41,356 bases of DNA from Phycisphaerales bacterium (GTDB taxonomy: Bacteria > Planctomycetota > Phycisphaerae > Phycisphaerales > SM1A02). Below are positions 34,291 through 41,356 of this stretch, piece after piece; position 1 is the stretch's first letter, and each line of letters opens with the position of its first letter. The notes under the pieces were generated by a model. It had not been told where the DNA came from. It made no database searches and worked only from the letters and a program-made list of their open reading frames with translations. The DNA is taken from the NCBI GenBank assembly GCA_014238965.1, contig JABAAC010000207.1:1-41356 (forward strand). The letters run 5' to 3'. A program made the position numbers and the translations under genes.

Positions 34291-35091
34291 ATGGCAACGA
34301 TTCCTCAACTTGGCGTCCTTGGTGCGGGCCCAATGGGCTCAGCGATCATTCGCGGTGCGATTGGAAGCAGCCTTATCAAGGCGAGGGATGTCCTTGTCGT
34401 CGATCACAATGAAGCGGCGCGAGACGCTATGGCTGCGTTGGGCTGCCTCGTTGCCTCAGCATCCTCGGCTCTTGCATCGCACCCGTGTGTTGTACTGGCG
34501 GTTCGCCCACAAGATTTCACCACTGCTGTGGGGCCACTGCAAGGCAACATGCAGCGCTTGGCTATTTCAGTCATGGCCGGGCTCGATACGGCTTCGATTG
34601 CCGCAGCGATGGGAGCAGGAACACGAGTGGTTCGCACCATGCCTAATACTGCTGCATCCATTGGCCAAGCAGTCGTAGGCATTGCAGCGGGCGCCAATGC
34701 TAGTGAGGCCGACGTATCGCAGGCACGTGCACTGCTGTCAGGCGTTGGTCGAACTGTGGATGTGCTTGAGTCGCAGATGCACGCGGTGACGGCTGTGTCG
34801 GGCTCTGGTCCGGCTTATGTGTACCTGCTCGCGGAAGCGATTGAAGCTGAGGCGATTGAACTTGGGCTCGATCAATCGCAGGTCAACATATTGCTTCGGG
34901 GCATGATGCTGGGTGCGTCCATGTTGTTTGATGCGGATGAGCGAAGCCCCGCAGCGCTGCGAGAAGCCGTCACAACACCTGGCGGCACGACTGAAGCAGG
35001 CATACAAGCGATGCGCGACGCGGGGTTTGTTGAGTCTGTTCGAGCGGGCGTTCGCGCAGCATGCCAACGCGGCGAGCACCTGTCTCACTAG
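34291..35091 (+). CDS. proC: Pyrroline-5-carboxylate reductase
   Basis: ProC reduces 1-pyrroline-5-carboxylate to proline with NADPH, the last step of proline synthesis. The 266-residue protein has the nucleotide-binding GAGPMGSAII at 11-20, CVVLAVRPQDF (family: VKP), TRVVRTMPNTAASIGQAV, VSGSGPAYVYLLAEAIEAEAIELG and the C-terminal LREAVTTPGGTTEAGI block that lines the active site. The length and order are standard. It stands alone between divergent accA and the convergent ABC permease gene, which ends six bases downstream. Confidence 0.95.
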   Translation: MATIPQLGVLGAGPMGSAIIRGAIGSSLIKARDVLVVDHNEAARDAMAALGCLVASASSALASHPCVVLAVRPQDFTTAVGPLQGNMQRLAISVMAGLDTASIAAAMGAGTRVVRTMPNTAASIGQAVVGIAAGANASEADVSQARALLSGVGRTVDVLESQMHAVTAVSGSGPAYVYLLAEAIEAEAIELGLDQSQVNILLRGMMLGASMLFDADERSPAALREAVTTPGGTTEAGIQAMRDAGFVESVRAGVRAACQRGEHLSH

Positions 35092-35097
35092 GGCGAG

Positions 35098-36180
35098 TTA
35101 GAAATCTCGACGGCGGAAGACCCACACCGCAAAGGCCAAAATGACCGCCTCGAAGATGAGCGACTTGCCAATGGTCCACCACCATGGGATAGCTTTGTTT
35201 TGCGAACGAAGTTTTGTTTGAGCGCGATTGCGTGGGCTTTGTGGCCCTTTGTCCTGCTCGAATATCCTTCGGGACAAGATGTCTTCAAACGTCGCAGCTT
35301 CGTCAGTCTCAATGGCATGCTTCAACAGTAATACTGTGTTCTTAGTCTCTGGCAAGAACCACCTGAGTACGCCCAGGGGCCCGGACCAGGCGTTCAGGGT
35401 GTCAAGCGCGGCAATCTGCGAAAGCAGTTCGGCTTGCAGTTCTTGTACATCCTCACCAGGGTCGCCAAGGGAGCCAGTGGCCATGGCTTCGCTGATGGAC
35501 GCATCAAGATCGCTAATCAAGGCTTCCCGTTGAAACACCTCGGCCGTTACGAGTTGGTCTGCTTCACGCAAGGAGAAGCAACTGAACCAAAACGCCAGTG
35601 TCACGATGAGTGCTGTCAGTGTGGATCGAGTGATCACACCAACCAGCACATTCACACAGAACAAGTAGCTAAAGAACAACGTGACCAGCGGTATGGCAAG
35701 GAAGATTGCGGGGTTCCACATGCCCACTCGCCAGCCAGCTGTCAAAAAGGCGCCAATGCAGAACACGCCGACCTGCAGTACGACGAACAGCAGCCCGCCG
35801 AGGTATTTGGACAGGAATATCGTTGTGCGGGAAACCGGCCGCGACACGGTGAGTTCAACAGCACCTTGCGAGACGAAACTCGGCACGATGGACGACGTGC
35901 TCAGCAGTGCGATGATCGCTGAAATCCACGCAAGCCAGATGTTCACGATGAATAGCGAGAAGATGCCCAAGTACACCGTCGAAGCCCATGGTGAACCTGC
36001 GGTCACGAATTCACTGTCAATATGGCTCAGGCCGAAGAACAAACTGATGCCCTGGGCATCAAAGCCAATGGAGGCGAAGGCAATGATCACAAGCAGGTTC
36101 AAGCCCATGGCGATCTTGAAGAGCCCCTGCGATCGCAGTGACAACCAAGACTCACGTAAAATGGCCAGGACTGGCATCAT
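35098..36180 (-). CDS. ABC-2 type transporter permease
   Basis: This is a 360-residue inner-membrane protein. Hydrophobic helices are visible near residues 25-40, 68-95 (STVYLGIFSLFIVNIWLAWISAIIALL), 125-145 (YLGGLLFVVLQVGVFCIGAFL), 155-180 and 185-203, with a last one at the C terminus (IFEAVILAFAVWVF). VELTVSRPVSRTTIFLSKYLGG resembles the coupling region of ABC-2 permeases. A long charged segment (about 205-320), with LGDPGEDVQELQAELLSQIAALD, separates the last two helices. Its ATG overlaps the stop of the ATPase gene by ATGA, so the two are partners. The exported substrate is not known. Confidence 0.88.
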   Translation of the reverse strand: MMPVLAILRESWLSLRSQGLFKIAMGLNLLVIIAFASIGFDAQGISLFFGLSHIDSEFVTAGSPWASTVYLGIFSLFIVNIWLAWISAIIALLSTSSIVPSFVSQGAVELTVSRPVSRTTIFLSKYLGGLLFVVLQVGVFCIGAFLTAGWRVGMWNPAIFLAIPLVTLFFSYLFCVNVLVGVITRSTLTALIVTLAFWFSCFSLREADQLVTAEVFQREALISDLDASISEAMATGSLGDPGEDVQELQAELLSQIAALDTLNAWSGPLGVLRWFLPETKNTVLLLKHAIETDEAATFEDILSRRIFEQDKGPQSPRNRAQTKLRSQNKAIPWWWTIGKSLIFEAVILAFAVWVFRRRDF

Positions 36181-37169
36181 TGACGTTTCTTTCGCGTGGT
36201 TGCCCCCGGGGTGGCGGCATCGGCTTCCGTACTTTCATCGAGCGAACGCATGAAGAGTTCTTCGAGCGACTCGCCGACGTGATCGATGCGGCGGATGGAG
36301 CGTTCGTCCGCTCGCACGCGATCAAGAATCTGCTGCATAGTCGCTTCGTCGTTGCCAGGAAGTGACAGGCGTACGCCGCCAGTAACCGTTTCGGCGCGGA
36401 GCCCGGCGAACGACTCGAGCCACTGGGGTGTGTCGCCTGTGCAGTCGAGCTCCCAGCGGTGGCTGTCAGCGGTGAGTTCTTTCAGCGAGCCTTCGCGGGC
36501 GACCGTGCCCTTGGCCAAGATGGCCACTTGCGAGCACAGTGGCTCGAGTTCAGCCAGAATGTGGCTGTTGACAAGCACGGTGTGGCCTTCGCTTTGCAGG
36601 TGCAGCAGCAACTCGCGAATTTCGCGTCGGCCAACAGGGTCGACACCATCGGTTGGTTCATCGAGCAAGAGCAGTTCTGGGCTGTGCATCAGTGTTTGGG
36701 CAATGCCAACACGTTGCTGCATGCCTTTGGAGAAACTGCCAACCTTTTTGTGTCGCCATGCAGTCATGCCAGCAAGGTCAAGCAGCTCACCAATGCGGCT
36801 TCGGCGTTCCGAGCGACGCATGCCCTCAAGCCCGCCGTAGTAATGCAGCAGTTGCTCGGCCGTGAGGTAGGGCGGGAAGCGGTGGTGTTCGGGCAGGTAG
36901 CCAACACGCCGGAGGGTTTCCATGTGACCTACGGGCTTGCCGAGCATTGTGCCTTCGATGTGGCTGGCCCGAATGACCGTCATCAGAATCTTGACCAGCG
37001 TCGATTTTCCCGCACCATTGGGGCCCAGCAGGCCGAATATTTCGCCTCGATCGACCCGCATCGACACGCCTCGCAGGGCTTGCACGCCCCCGCGGAATGT
37101 CTTGGTCGCATTGCTGATCGAAATGGCGGGCTGGTCGCTCACGCGGGCAGTGTAAAGGTGCTCAGGCAT
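36177..37169 (-). CDS. ABC transporter ATP-binding protein (partner of the 35098 permease)
   Basis: This is a 330-residue ATPase of the ABC-2/CcmA branch. Walker A GPNGAGKST is at 49-57, the signature FSKGM at 146-150, Walker B LLLLDEP at 166-172 followed by TDGVDP, and the H-loop in VLVNSHILAEL. A C-terminal domain of about 100 residues follows with a basic tail (TTRKKRQ). The start at 37169 is chosen because AGAAGGAT lies about ten bases upstream; ATG at 37199 lacks a ribosome site. It overlaps the permease by ATGA. Its upstream region is shared with the divergent UbiD-family gene. It is a different ATPase from the one at 3589, with its own permease. Confidence 0.92.
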   Translation of the reverse strand: MPEHLYTARVSDQPAISISNATKTFRGGVQALRGVSMRVDRGEIFGLLGPNGAGKSTLVKILMTVIRASHIEGTMLGKPVGHMETLRRVGYLPEHHRFPPYLTAEQLLHYYGGLEGMRRSERRSRIGELLDLAGMTAWRHKKVGSFSKGMQQRVGIAQTLMHSPELLLLDEPTDGVDPVGRREIRELLLHLQSEGHTVLVNSHILAELEPLCSQVAILAKGTVAREGSLKELTADSHRWELDCTGDTPQWLESFAGLRAETVTGGVRLSLPGNDEATMQQILDRVRADERSIRRIDHVGESLEELFMRSLDESTEADAATPGATTRKKRQ

Positions 37170-37177
37170 CTTTTCTC

Positions 37178-37190
37178 TATCCTTCTTGTC
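37178..37190 (+). promoter_or_regulatory. Putative -10 box ahead of the UbiD ATG at 37191
   Basis: TATCCT (37178-37183) is followed by TCTTGTC and an ATG at 37191 that is in frame with the UbiD-family gene. The arrangement matches other leaderless-type starts here and supports 37191 as the ancestral start, upstream of the amber codon at 37227. Confidence 0.4.
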
Positions 37191-37226
37191 ATGAGACATG
37201 GCAAGGGACTCGGCGGCTTTCTGAAA

Positions 37227-37229
37227 TAG
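37227..37229 (+). other. In-frame amber codon inside the conserved UbiD N terminus
   Basis: From ATG 37191 the frame reads MRHGKGLGGFLK, TAG, LEAAGELRRISERVSP. UbiD proteins have FL-x-x-LE-x-x-GEL-x-RI here, so TAG replaces one helix residue with the frame otherwise intact on both sides. It could be a nonsense mutation, a sequencing or assembly error, or a readthrough site. Confidence 0.75.
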
Positions 37230-37247
37230 CTTGAAGCGGCAGGGGAG

Positions 37248-39149
37248 TTGCGCCGCATCAGCGAGCGGGTATCCCCCTTGTTGGCCCCGGCGATTGCTTC
37301 TGATCGCGAAGCTCGAAAGCCCGCGGCCGTTGCGTCTACGTACGCCGCCGCCTTCGACCCAATGCATGCAAATCGTGGTGGGCACGCATTGCTTTTTGAG
37401 CACGTCGAGGGCTGCGACGTTCCCCTGGCTATGAATCTGTACGGTTCGTATCGGCGCATGGAGATGGCGCTAGGCGTTGAAGCCTCTGGTGGTATTGAAT
37501 CTATTGCGAAACGTCTCGCCACCCTTCTTGAGCCAACGCCTCCGCGTGGGCTTGGGGAATTGCTGGCGAAGGCCAAGCAGTTCTTTCCTGTACTTCGCAT
37601 GCCGCCCAAACTGGTGCGTCGCGGTGCGTGCCAAGAGATTGTGCAGTTGAGCGAACGTGGCGAGGTGGATGTGTCACGGCTTCCACTGATTAAGTGTTGG
37701 CCCGATGATGGCGACCCTGCGGCAGTGGGCTGGCCCTTGAGTGCCCAAGATGCTGGTACGGCATCGGGGCAAGGCCGTTACATCACATTTGCTGGTATGC
37801 ATACGGTGCATGCGCGTGATCGATCAGTGGCGCGGCCAGCGAGTCACAACATTGGCATGTATCGAGCGCAATTGCTGGGGCCGACATCGCTGGCAATGCA
37901 TTGGCATGTGCACCATGACGGCGCAGCGCACTGGCGATCGTGGAAGGCCATTGGCGAGCGCATGCCAATTGCAATTGCGCTTGGTGGCGAGCCGTGTCTG
38001 CCCTACGCCGCGACAGCGCCCTTGCCCCCGGGCATGTCGGAGTTGCTCATGGCAGGGTTGCTCAATGGCCGGGGCATTCCGTTGGTCAAGTGTGCAACCG
38101 TGCCACTGCGGGTGCCGGCAAATGCCGAGATCATCATTGAAGGTTGGGTCTCAACTGAAGCTGGCGGTCCTGGTTGGTTGCCCGATCAGGGCGAGCCTAT
38201 TGGGCCAGGGGCTGTGCTTGAAGGGCCATTTGGCGATCACACCGGGTTCTACTCGTTGCCAGATCGATATCCCGTCATGGAGATCACCGCGATCACACGA
38301 CGACACAACGCAGTTTTTCCAGCGACGGTGGTGGGCCCCCCGCCGCAAGAGGATTACGCACTTGGCAAGGCGACCGAACGCATTTTCAAGCCATTGCTGC
38401 AGGTGTTAGTGCCCGACATCGTGGACTATCACTTGCCCTTGCCCGGTTGCTTTCACAACATGGCAGTTATCGGCATTCACAAACAGTGGCCGCTGCAAGC
38501 TCGCCGCGTCATGCAGGCCATCTGGGGTGCAGGGCAAATGGCGTGGACGAAGTGCGTAGTTGTAGTTGATGCTGAGCGTGTCAATGTGCATGACGAAGAG
38601 GCCGTGTTGCGTGAGGTATTCACACACGCGCACTTTGGCCGCGATGTTGTGTTGACGCATGGTCCACTGGACATTCTTGATCACGCAGCAACGCACCTTG
38701 GCGCTGGCGGAAAGATGGGCATTGATGCCACGGCGTTCATGGATGGTGAACAGGCGGGAACAACCTGTGACAAAGCCCCGGCGTCTGTCGACATTGAGAC
38801 GATTCGCCAGGCCGTATCGCACTTGTCTGCTGATGTTCCCCAATGGGGGTGTGGTCGTTGCATCGTGCTTCAAGTCAGCGACGAACGTGCGGGTCGCGGC
38901 CGTAGTGCGCTTGGGGAGCTTGCCACCGTGCTCGGGGCGTTTGACGGCTTAGCCATAGCACTTGGGCCGGATGTCGACATCACGGATCGCGATCAGGTGT
39001 GGTTTCACTTGCTTGCCAACGTCGACCCGATGGGCGATCAGGTGCAGGTGCATGCCGGGATTGGCCTTGATGCCACGCCAAAGCGGGCTATTGATGCGCT
39101 GCCTAGTCGCCCTGTGCGTGCGTGGCCTGAAGCCTTGCCAGTTCGGTAA
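37248..39149 (+). CDS. UbiD family decarboxylase (N terminus interrupted by amber codon)
   Basis: This is a 633-codon frame downstream of the amber codon, using a TTG with AGGGGAG immediately before it as a poor start. UbiD enzymes decarboxylate aromatic or alkenoic acids with prenylated FMN and act in ubiquinone or menaquinone synthesis or aromatic catabolism. The conserved run is GHALLFEHVEG, NLYGSYRRMEMALG, then VSRLPLIKCWPDDGD, GMYRAQLLGPTSLAMHWH, GEPCLPYAATAPLPPG, GPFGDHTGFYSLPDRYPV, LPGCFHNMAVIGIHKQWPLQ and KMGIDAT near the end. About 57 nucleotides of coding sequence with clear family similarity lie upstream (37191-37247), separated by TAG. If translation begins at the TTG, the protein lacks its first helix. 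No ubiX-type partner is nearby. The substrate is not assigned. Confidence 0.85.
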   Translation: MRRISERVSPLLAPAIASDREARKPAAVASTYAAAFDPMHANRGGHALLFEHVEGCDVPLAMNLYGSYRRMEMALGVEASGGIESIAKRLATLLEPTPPRGLGELLAKAKQFFPVLRMPPKLVRRGACQEIVQLSERGEVDVSRLPLIKCWPDDGDPAAVGWPLSAQDAGTASGQGRYITFAGMHTVHARDRSVARPASHNIGMYRAQLLGPTSLAMHWHVHHDGAAHWRSWKAIGERMPIAIALGGEPCLPYAATAPLPPGMSELLMAGLLNGRGIPLVKCATVPLRVPANAEIIIEGWVSTEAGGPGWLPDQGEPIGPGAVLEGPFGDHTGFYSLPDRYPVMEITAITRRHNAVFPATVVGPPPQEDYALGKATERIFKPLLQVLVPDIVDYHLPLPGCFHNMAVIGIHKQWPLQARRVMQAIWGAGQMAWTKCVVVVDAERVNVHDEEAVLREVFTHAHFGRDVVLTHGPLDILDHAATHLGAGGKMGIDATAFMDGEQAGTTCDKAPASVDIETIRQAVSHLSADVPQWGCGRCIVLQVSDERAGRGRSALGELATVLGAFDGLAIALGPDVDITDRDQVWFHLLANVDPMGDQVQVHAGIGLDATPKRAIDALPSRPVRAWPEALPVR

Positions 39150-39199
39150 GGGCCAATAGTTCAGCGTTCAAGTCGAGCGTTGACGTTGTCCTTGTGGGC

Positions 39200-40462
39200 C
39201 TAGTGCCCAGCGTTGGCTACAGGCGTGTTCCATCCAGCGTTAGCTGCCGCGACGCGGTCGTCCTTGAGGAACAGGTAGTACAACTTGCCCTCTGCGAATT
39301 GGCGGCCGGCGAGAATTTCGGCCATTGGGCCGGTGCCCAAGTACAAGTCACAGCGTCCTGGTGCACGAATGGCGCCGCCCGTGTCTTGGTCGAGCATGAA
39401 TTGCTGGAAGCGTCGTTGGCCCGACGAGAATGTTGCTGCTTGGGTGTCAACAAGCACCAAGCCGCCTCGTGGGTAAATGCTCTTATCCGTTGCAATCGAT
39501 CGCTCGGCTGTTACGGGAAAGCCCAAAGAGCCTGCGGGCCATGAGCCCCCGTCGTATTCCTGAAAGAACACGTAACTGTCGTTTTCCATGATTGCGTTTT
39601 CGACCACTTCGGGGCTGCGCTTCCATAGCCGACGAATGGCAGGCATGCCCAGTTCGTCCAGAGGCACAAGGCCGCGTTCAACAAGTGTGCCGCCAAGGCC
39701 GGTGTAGGGTCGGTCGGTCTTGCCGCCGTAGCCGAGGTAGAGGTCGGTGCCGTCAAGCATTTGCAATCGAGCCGAGCCATTGACGTGCACGACGTATGCG
39801 GAAAGTGGATCTTTCAGCCAAACGATTTCGGTGCCCGCGAGAATGCCCGAGGATTCAATGTCACGGCGGGCGGGCCAGGGTACAAGCGATCCGTCTGGCA
39901 GTCGGCGGCCGCGGGGCTCGCCTGTGACGGCGTCGGTGACAAGATCGTTAGGTCGGCTATACAGCGGGACGGTAAAGCCAGGGCGGCGATAGCGACTGGC
40001 CTTAAAGGTGGGGGAGTAGTAGCCAGTGAACAGCACTGTGCCATCGTCGTCGCAACCGACCGATTCAAAGACATCGAATTCATCGGTGAGTTGTGCGTTG
40101 AAGGTGTCGTAGTCTGGCGCGGTGCGCAGCAAGTGACGAAAGGCCACGACACTCGCGCGGGCTTTGTCGTGGTTGATGTCGTTAGAGGGAAACCATTGGA
40201 CGGTTGATGGCTTGTCGAACCATGTGACGGATTCGCCACAGGCATCGCCAAGAAACAAGTCGCGGTTGTCCCACGCGTTCTGGAAGTCGGGCATGCGGCT
40301 TGTGTCGCTGACCAGTCGAAGTGGGGACTTGCCATCAGGCAGTGGGCGGCTGTAGTTCTTACCCAGTGTCTGCTCAGGCGGCACGGTCTCGGTGCTGCTG
40401 CAGCCAGCGAGCAAGATCGCAGCGGCGATGGCCATGGTCAGCGTGGTCCAGATGCGTGGCAT
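39200..40462 (-). CDS. mltA: Membrane-bound lytic murein transglycosylase A
   Basis: MltA cleaves peptidoglycan strands between MurNAc and GlcNAc with formation of an anhydro bond, at the outer membrane. The 420-residue protein begins with a lipoprotein signal, MPRIWTTLTMAIAAAILLAGC, with the lipid-bearing Cys21. FTGYYSPTFKASRYRRPGF and VPLYSRPNDLV mark the first domain. The C-terminal double-psi barrel (3D) domain has YPRGGLVLVDTQ, FMLDQDTGGAIRAPGRCDLYLGTG and GKLYYLFLKDD, with several conserved aspartates. ATG 40462 is chosen because AGAGGAC lies just upstream. Its presence indicates a peptidoglycan sacculus. No cell-division or PBP gene is adjacent. Confidence 0.93.
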   Translation of the reverse strand: MPRIWTTLTMAIAAAILLAGCSSTETVPPEQTLGKNYSRPLPDGKSPLRLVSDTSRMPDFQNAWDNRDLFLGDACGESVTWFDKPSTVQWFPSNDINHDKARASVVAFRHLLRTAPDYDTFNAQLTDEFDVFESVGCDDDGTVLFTGYYSPTFKASRYRRPGFTVPLYSRPNDLVTDAVTGEPRGRRLPDGSLVPWPARRDIESSGILAGTEIVWLKDPLSAYVVHVNGSARLQMLDGTDLYLGYGGKTDRPYTGLGGTLVERGLVPLDELGMPAIRRLWKRSPEVVENAIMENDSYVFFQEYDGGSWPAGSLGFPVTAERSIATDKSIYPRGGLVLVDTQAATFSSGQRRFQQFMLDQDTGGAIRAPGRCDLYLGTGPMAEILAGRQFAEGKLYYLFLKDDRVAAANAGWNTPVANAGH

Positions 40463-40605
40463 GCGGTGTCCTCTCTTGAGAGCCTTGGGCCTATAGGCCC
40501 CGCGGCAGTAGTGGCCAGTTGGCGAATCATCGCCGTCCAAGGCCTTTATCGGCCGTCGGGGTGGGATCAGGCCATCTTGGCCTTCGCCGTGTCTGCGTGT
40601 AAGAG

Positions 40606-40611
40606 TACACT
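40606..40611 (+). promoter_or_regulatory. Putative -10 box for tatA
   Basis: TACACT lies 65 bases before the tatA ATG; the leader includes GGGAG six bases upstream of the start. The same hexamer appears ahead of the 12963 gene. The -35 is weak. Confidence 0.35.
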
Positions 40612-40675
40612 GCATCTGCGTGGATCCCGGAGGGGTTCCGCATGCACCGATTTTGGCACCTACTGGGAGTACCCC

Positions 40676-41014
40676 ATGGACCTCAACTTGCTCAACATTG
40701 ACGCCCTGCTCAGCGGTTTGACGCAGTCACTTGCGATTTTTGGCCTTCCTGGCGGGGCCGAGTGGATCGTCATTCTCGTCATTGGTCTGTTGATCTTTGG
40801 TCGGCGGCTGCCTGAGGTGGGTCGATCGCTAGGCCGCAGCATTGTCGAGTTCAAGCGCGGCGTAAAGGGCATTGGTGACGAAATCGACAGCGAGGCATCG
40901 CAGGATTCCGCCACGCAGTCTGAGACGGCCAAGATCACAGATGAATCGGTCAGCCGCGAGGCAGATTCGGTTTCGAGCACTGCCAAGGTCGACGCGGATG
41001 CTTCCACGTCCTGA
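40676..41014 (+). CDS. tatA: Sec-independent protein translocase subunit TatA
   Basis: This is a 112-residue inner-membrane protein that forms the pore-like assembly of the twin-arginine export system. A short N-terminal segment precedes the single helix EWIVILVIGLLIFG at 29-42, followed by RRLPEVGRSLGRSIVEFKRG, the hinge and amphipathic helix, and an acidic Ser/Asp-rich tail. FG-x-x-LPEVGRSLG is diagnostic of TatA/TatE. The extra 25 residues before the helix are unusual. GGGAG before ATG 40676 supports the start. tatB and tatC are not in the window. The Tat-signal oxidoreductase at 28057 is a likely client. Confidence 0.92.
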   Translation: MDLNLLNIDALLSGLTQSLAIFGLPGGAEWIVILVIGLLIFGRRLPEVGRSLGRSIVEFKRGVKGIGDEIDSEASQDSATQSETAKITDESVSREADSVSSTAKVDADASTS

Positions 41015-41036
41015 GTGTGGCTTGGGGGCGGGGTCC

Positions 41037-41042
41037 TATACT
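41037..41042 (+). promoter_or_regulatory. Putative -10 box for tRNA-Val
   Basis: TATACT lies 20 bases before the tRNA-Val gene, at a sensible distance for a tRNA transcript start with a short 5' leader. No good -35 was found. Confidence 0.4.
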
Positions 41043-41062
41043 GCGACGTTCCCGAACCTATC

Positions 41063-41136
41063 GGGCGATTAGTTCAGTTGGCTAGAACGCACGGATCACA
41101 CCCGTGAGGTCACAGGTTCGAGTCCTGTATCGCCCA
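41063..41136 (+). tRNA. tRNA-Val (CAC anticodon)
   Basis: The 74-base cloverleaf has acceptor GGGCGAT/ATCGCCC, D-arm GTTC/GAAC, anticodon stem CACGG/CCGTG with loop ATCACAC (anticodon CAC), T-arm ACAGG/CCTGT with TTCGAGT loop, and discriminator A. CCA is not encoded. A tyrosine recombinase gene ends 42 bases downstream, so the 3' part of this tRNA is a likely attachment site. Confidence 0.95.
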
Positions 41137-41142
41137 TCTTGT

Positions 41143-41170
41143 GCAGCCCTCTGTCAATGCAGGGGGCTGC
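41143..41170 (+). terminator. Hairpin after tRNA-Val
   Basis: GCAGCCCTCTG (41143-41153) pairs with CAGGGGGCTGC (41160-41170) over 11 pairs, one a wobble, with loop TCAATG. GTTGTTGTTC follows, a weak U-rich tract. It lies between the tRNA and the convergent integrase stop and could end both transcripts. Confidence 0.65.
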
Positions 41171-41178
41171 GTTGTTGT

Positions 41179-41356
41179 TCACAGGGGTGCTAGGGGGTTT
41201 TTGCCCTGTGCCGATAGGTGGTCGTGCACGTCTGTGCAAGGTGTTTCATGCACGTGCTGCACCGGATTCTGCACCGCTTTTTCGAAGTGCTCATCGGTGA
41301 CTTGCAGATAGTGTTTCTGAGCGACGTCGCGGCTGTTGCCAATCCATGAACACACA
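41179..41356 (-). CDS. Tyrosine recombinase/integrase, C-terminal fragment cut by window edge
   Basis: Reading the minus strand from the right edge gives 58 residues ending in TGA at 41179-41181: WIGNSRDVAQKHYLQVTDEH, then FEKAVQNPVQHVHETP. The stretch WIGNS-x-x-VAxKHYLQVTDEHF is the end of the phage-type integrase catalytic domain as seen in many planctomycete genomes; Tyr in KHYLQV is the expected DNA-attaching nucleophile. The last 25 residues are a variable tail. The gene's 5' part is outside the window. Facing tRNA-Val at close range is the usual setting of an integrase next to its attachment site, so an integrated element probably begins here. It is too short to classify further. Confidence 0.82.
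   Translation of the reverse strand, partial: VCSWIGNSRDVAQKHYLQVTDEHFEKAVQNPVQHVHETPCTDVHDHLSAQGKNPLAPL

Overview
The window is typical bacterial chromosome, most likely from a marine member of the Phycisphaerae (phylum Planctomycetota). The lineage call is inference from several signs: a secreted FG-GAP protein ending in an EF-hand/dockerin-like tail (DLNLVPDWQQLAEG, then a GDITSVSWQTPDGVVDV-type Ca-loop region), a Gfo/Idh/MocA oxidoreductase with a Tat signal paired with a DUF6807 (PmoA-like) protein, a DksA-like protein with a long Lys/Ala tail, a SerRS with a LNNTVVASPR motif 3, and a tyrosine recombinase ending in the HYLQVTDEHF signature. lpxB, gmhA and mltA point to a Gram-negative envelope with lipid A, heptose-containing LPS and peptidoglycan.

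Layout. 1-1.3 kb: the end of an arginine N-succinyltransferase gene overlapping tilS (+). 1.3-8.2 kb: a tight five-gene minus-strand run, M20 dipeptidase > secreted/membrane protein with a GATase-like region > ABC ATPase > nadK > serS, with start/stop overlaps or gaps of about 10 bases or less. 8.4-9.9 kb: FG-GAP secreted protein (+). 10-12.8 kb: class V aminotransferase > gmhA > MauE-thioredoxin fusion (-). 13-15.4 kb: an unknown secreted protein and trxB (+). 15.6-18.8 kb: aspS > dicarboxylate/amino-acid symporter (-), divergent from lpxB (+). 20-24.4 kb: NSS transporter > AGCS transporter > putative PD-(D/E)XK protein (-); both transporters carry unusual inserted segments. 24.5-30.5 kb (+): an unknown gene with a YkgJ-type cysteine cluster gene, a secreted cyclophilin-FKBP fusion closed by a strong terminator, an HNH endonuclease, and the Gfo/Idh/MocA-DUF6807 pair. 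30.5-30.8 kb: tRNA-Pro(GGG) and tRNA-Ser(GGA) (-). 30.8-41 kb: truB, lspA, a DksA-like protein, accA, proC, an ABC exporter pair, a UbiD-family decarboxylase with an in-frame amber codon near its N terminus, mltA and tatA. The right edge holds tRNA-Val(CAC), followed by the 3' end of a tyrosine recombinase gene facing it, which suggests that an integrated element begins here.

A recurring regulatory pattern was seen by eye. Nearly every transcription unit whose first gene lacks a Shine-Dalgarno sequence has a TANNNT hexamer ending 6-8 bases before the start codon (M20 peptidase, class V aminotransferase, lpxB, the oxidoreductase, truB, accA, proC, ubiD). This is the geometry of a -10 box driving a leaderless mRNA. 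Genes with a clear Shine-Dalgarno sequence (trxB, NSS and AGCS transporters, mltA, tatA, the ABC pair) lack it. No CRISPR array, rRNA, insertion sequence or recognisable riboswitch was found, and no gene-free stretch exceeds about 200 bases.
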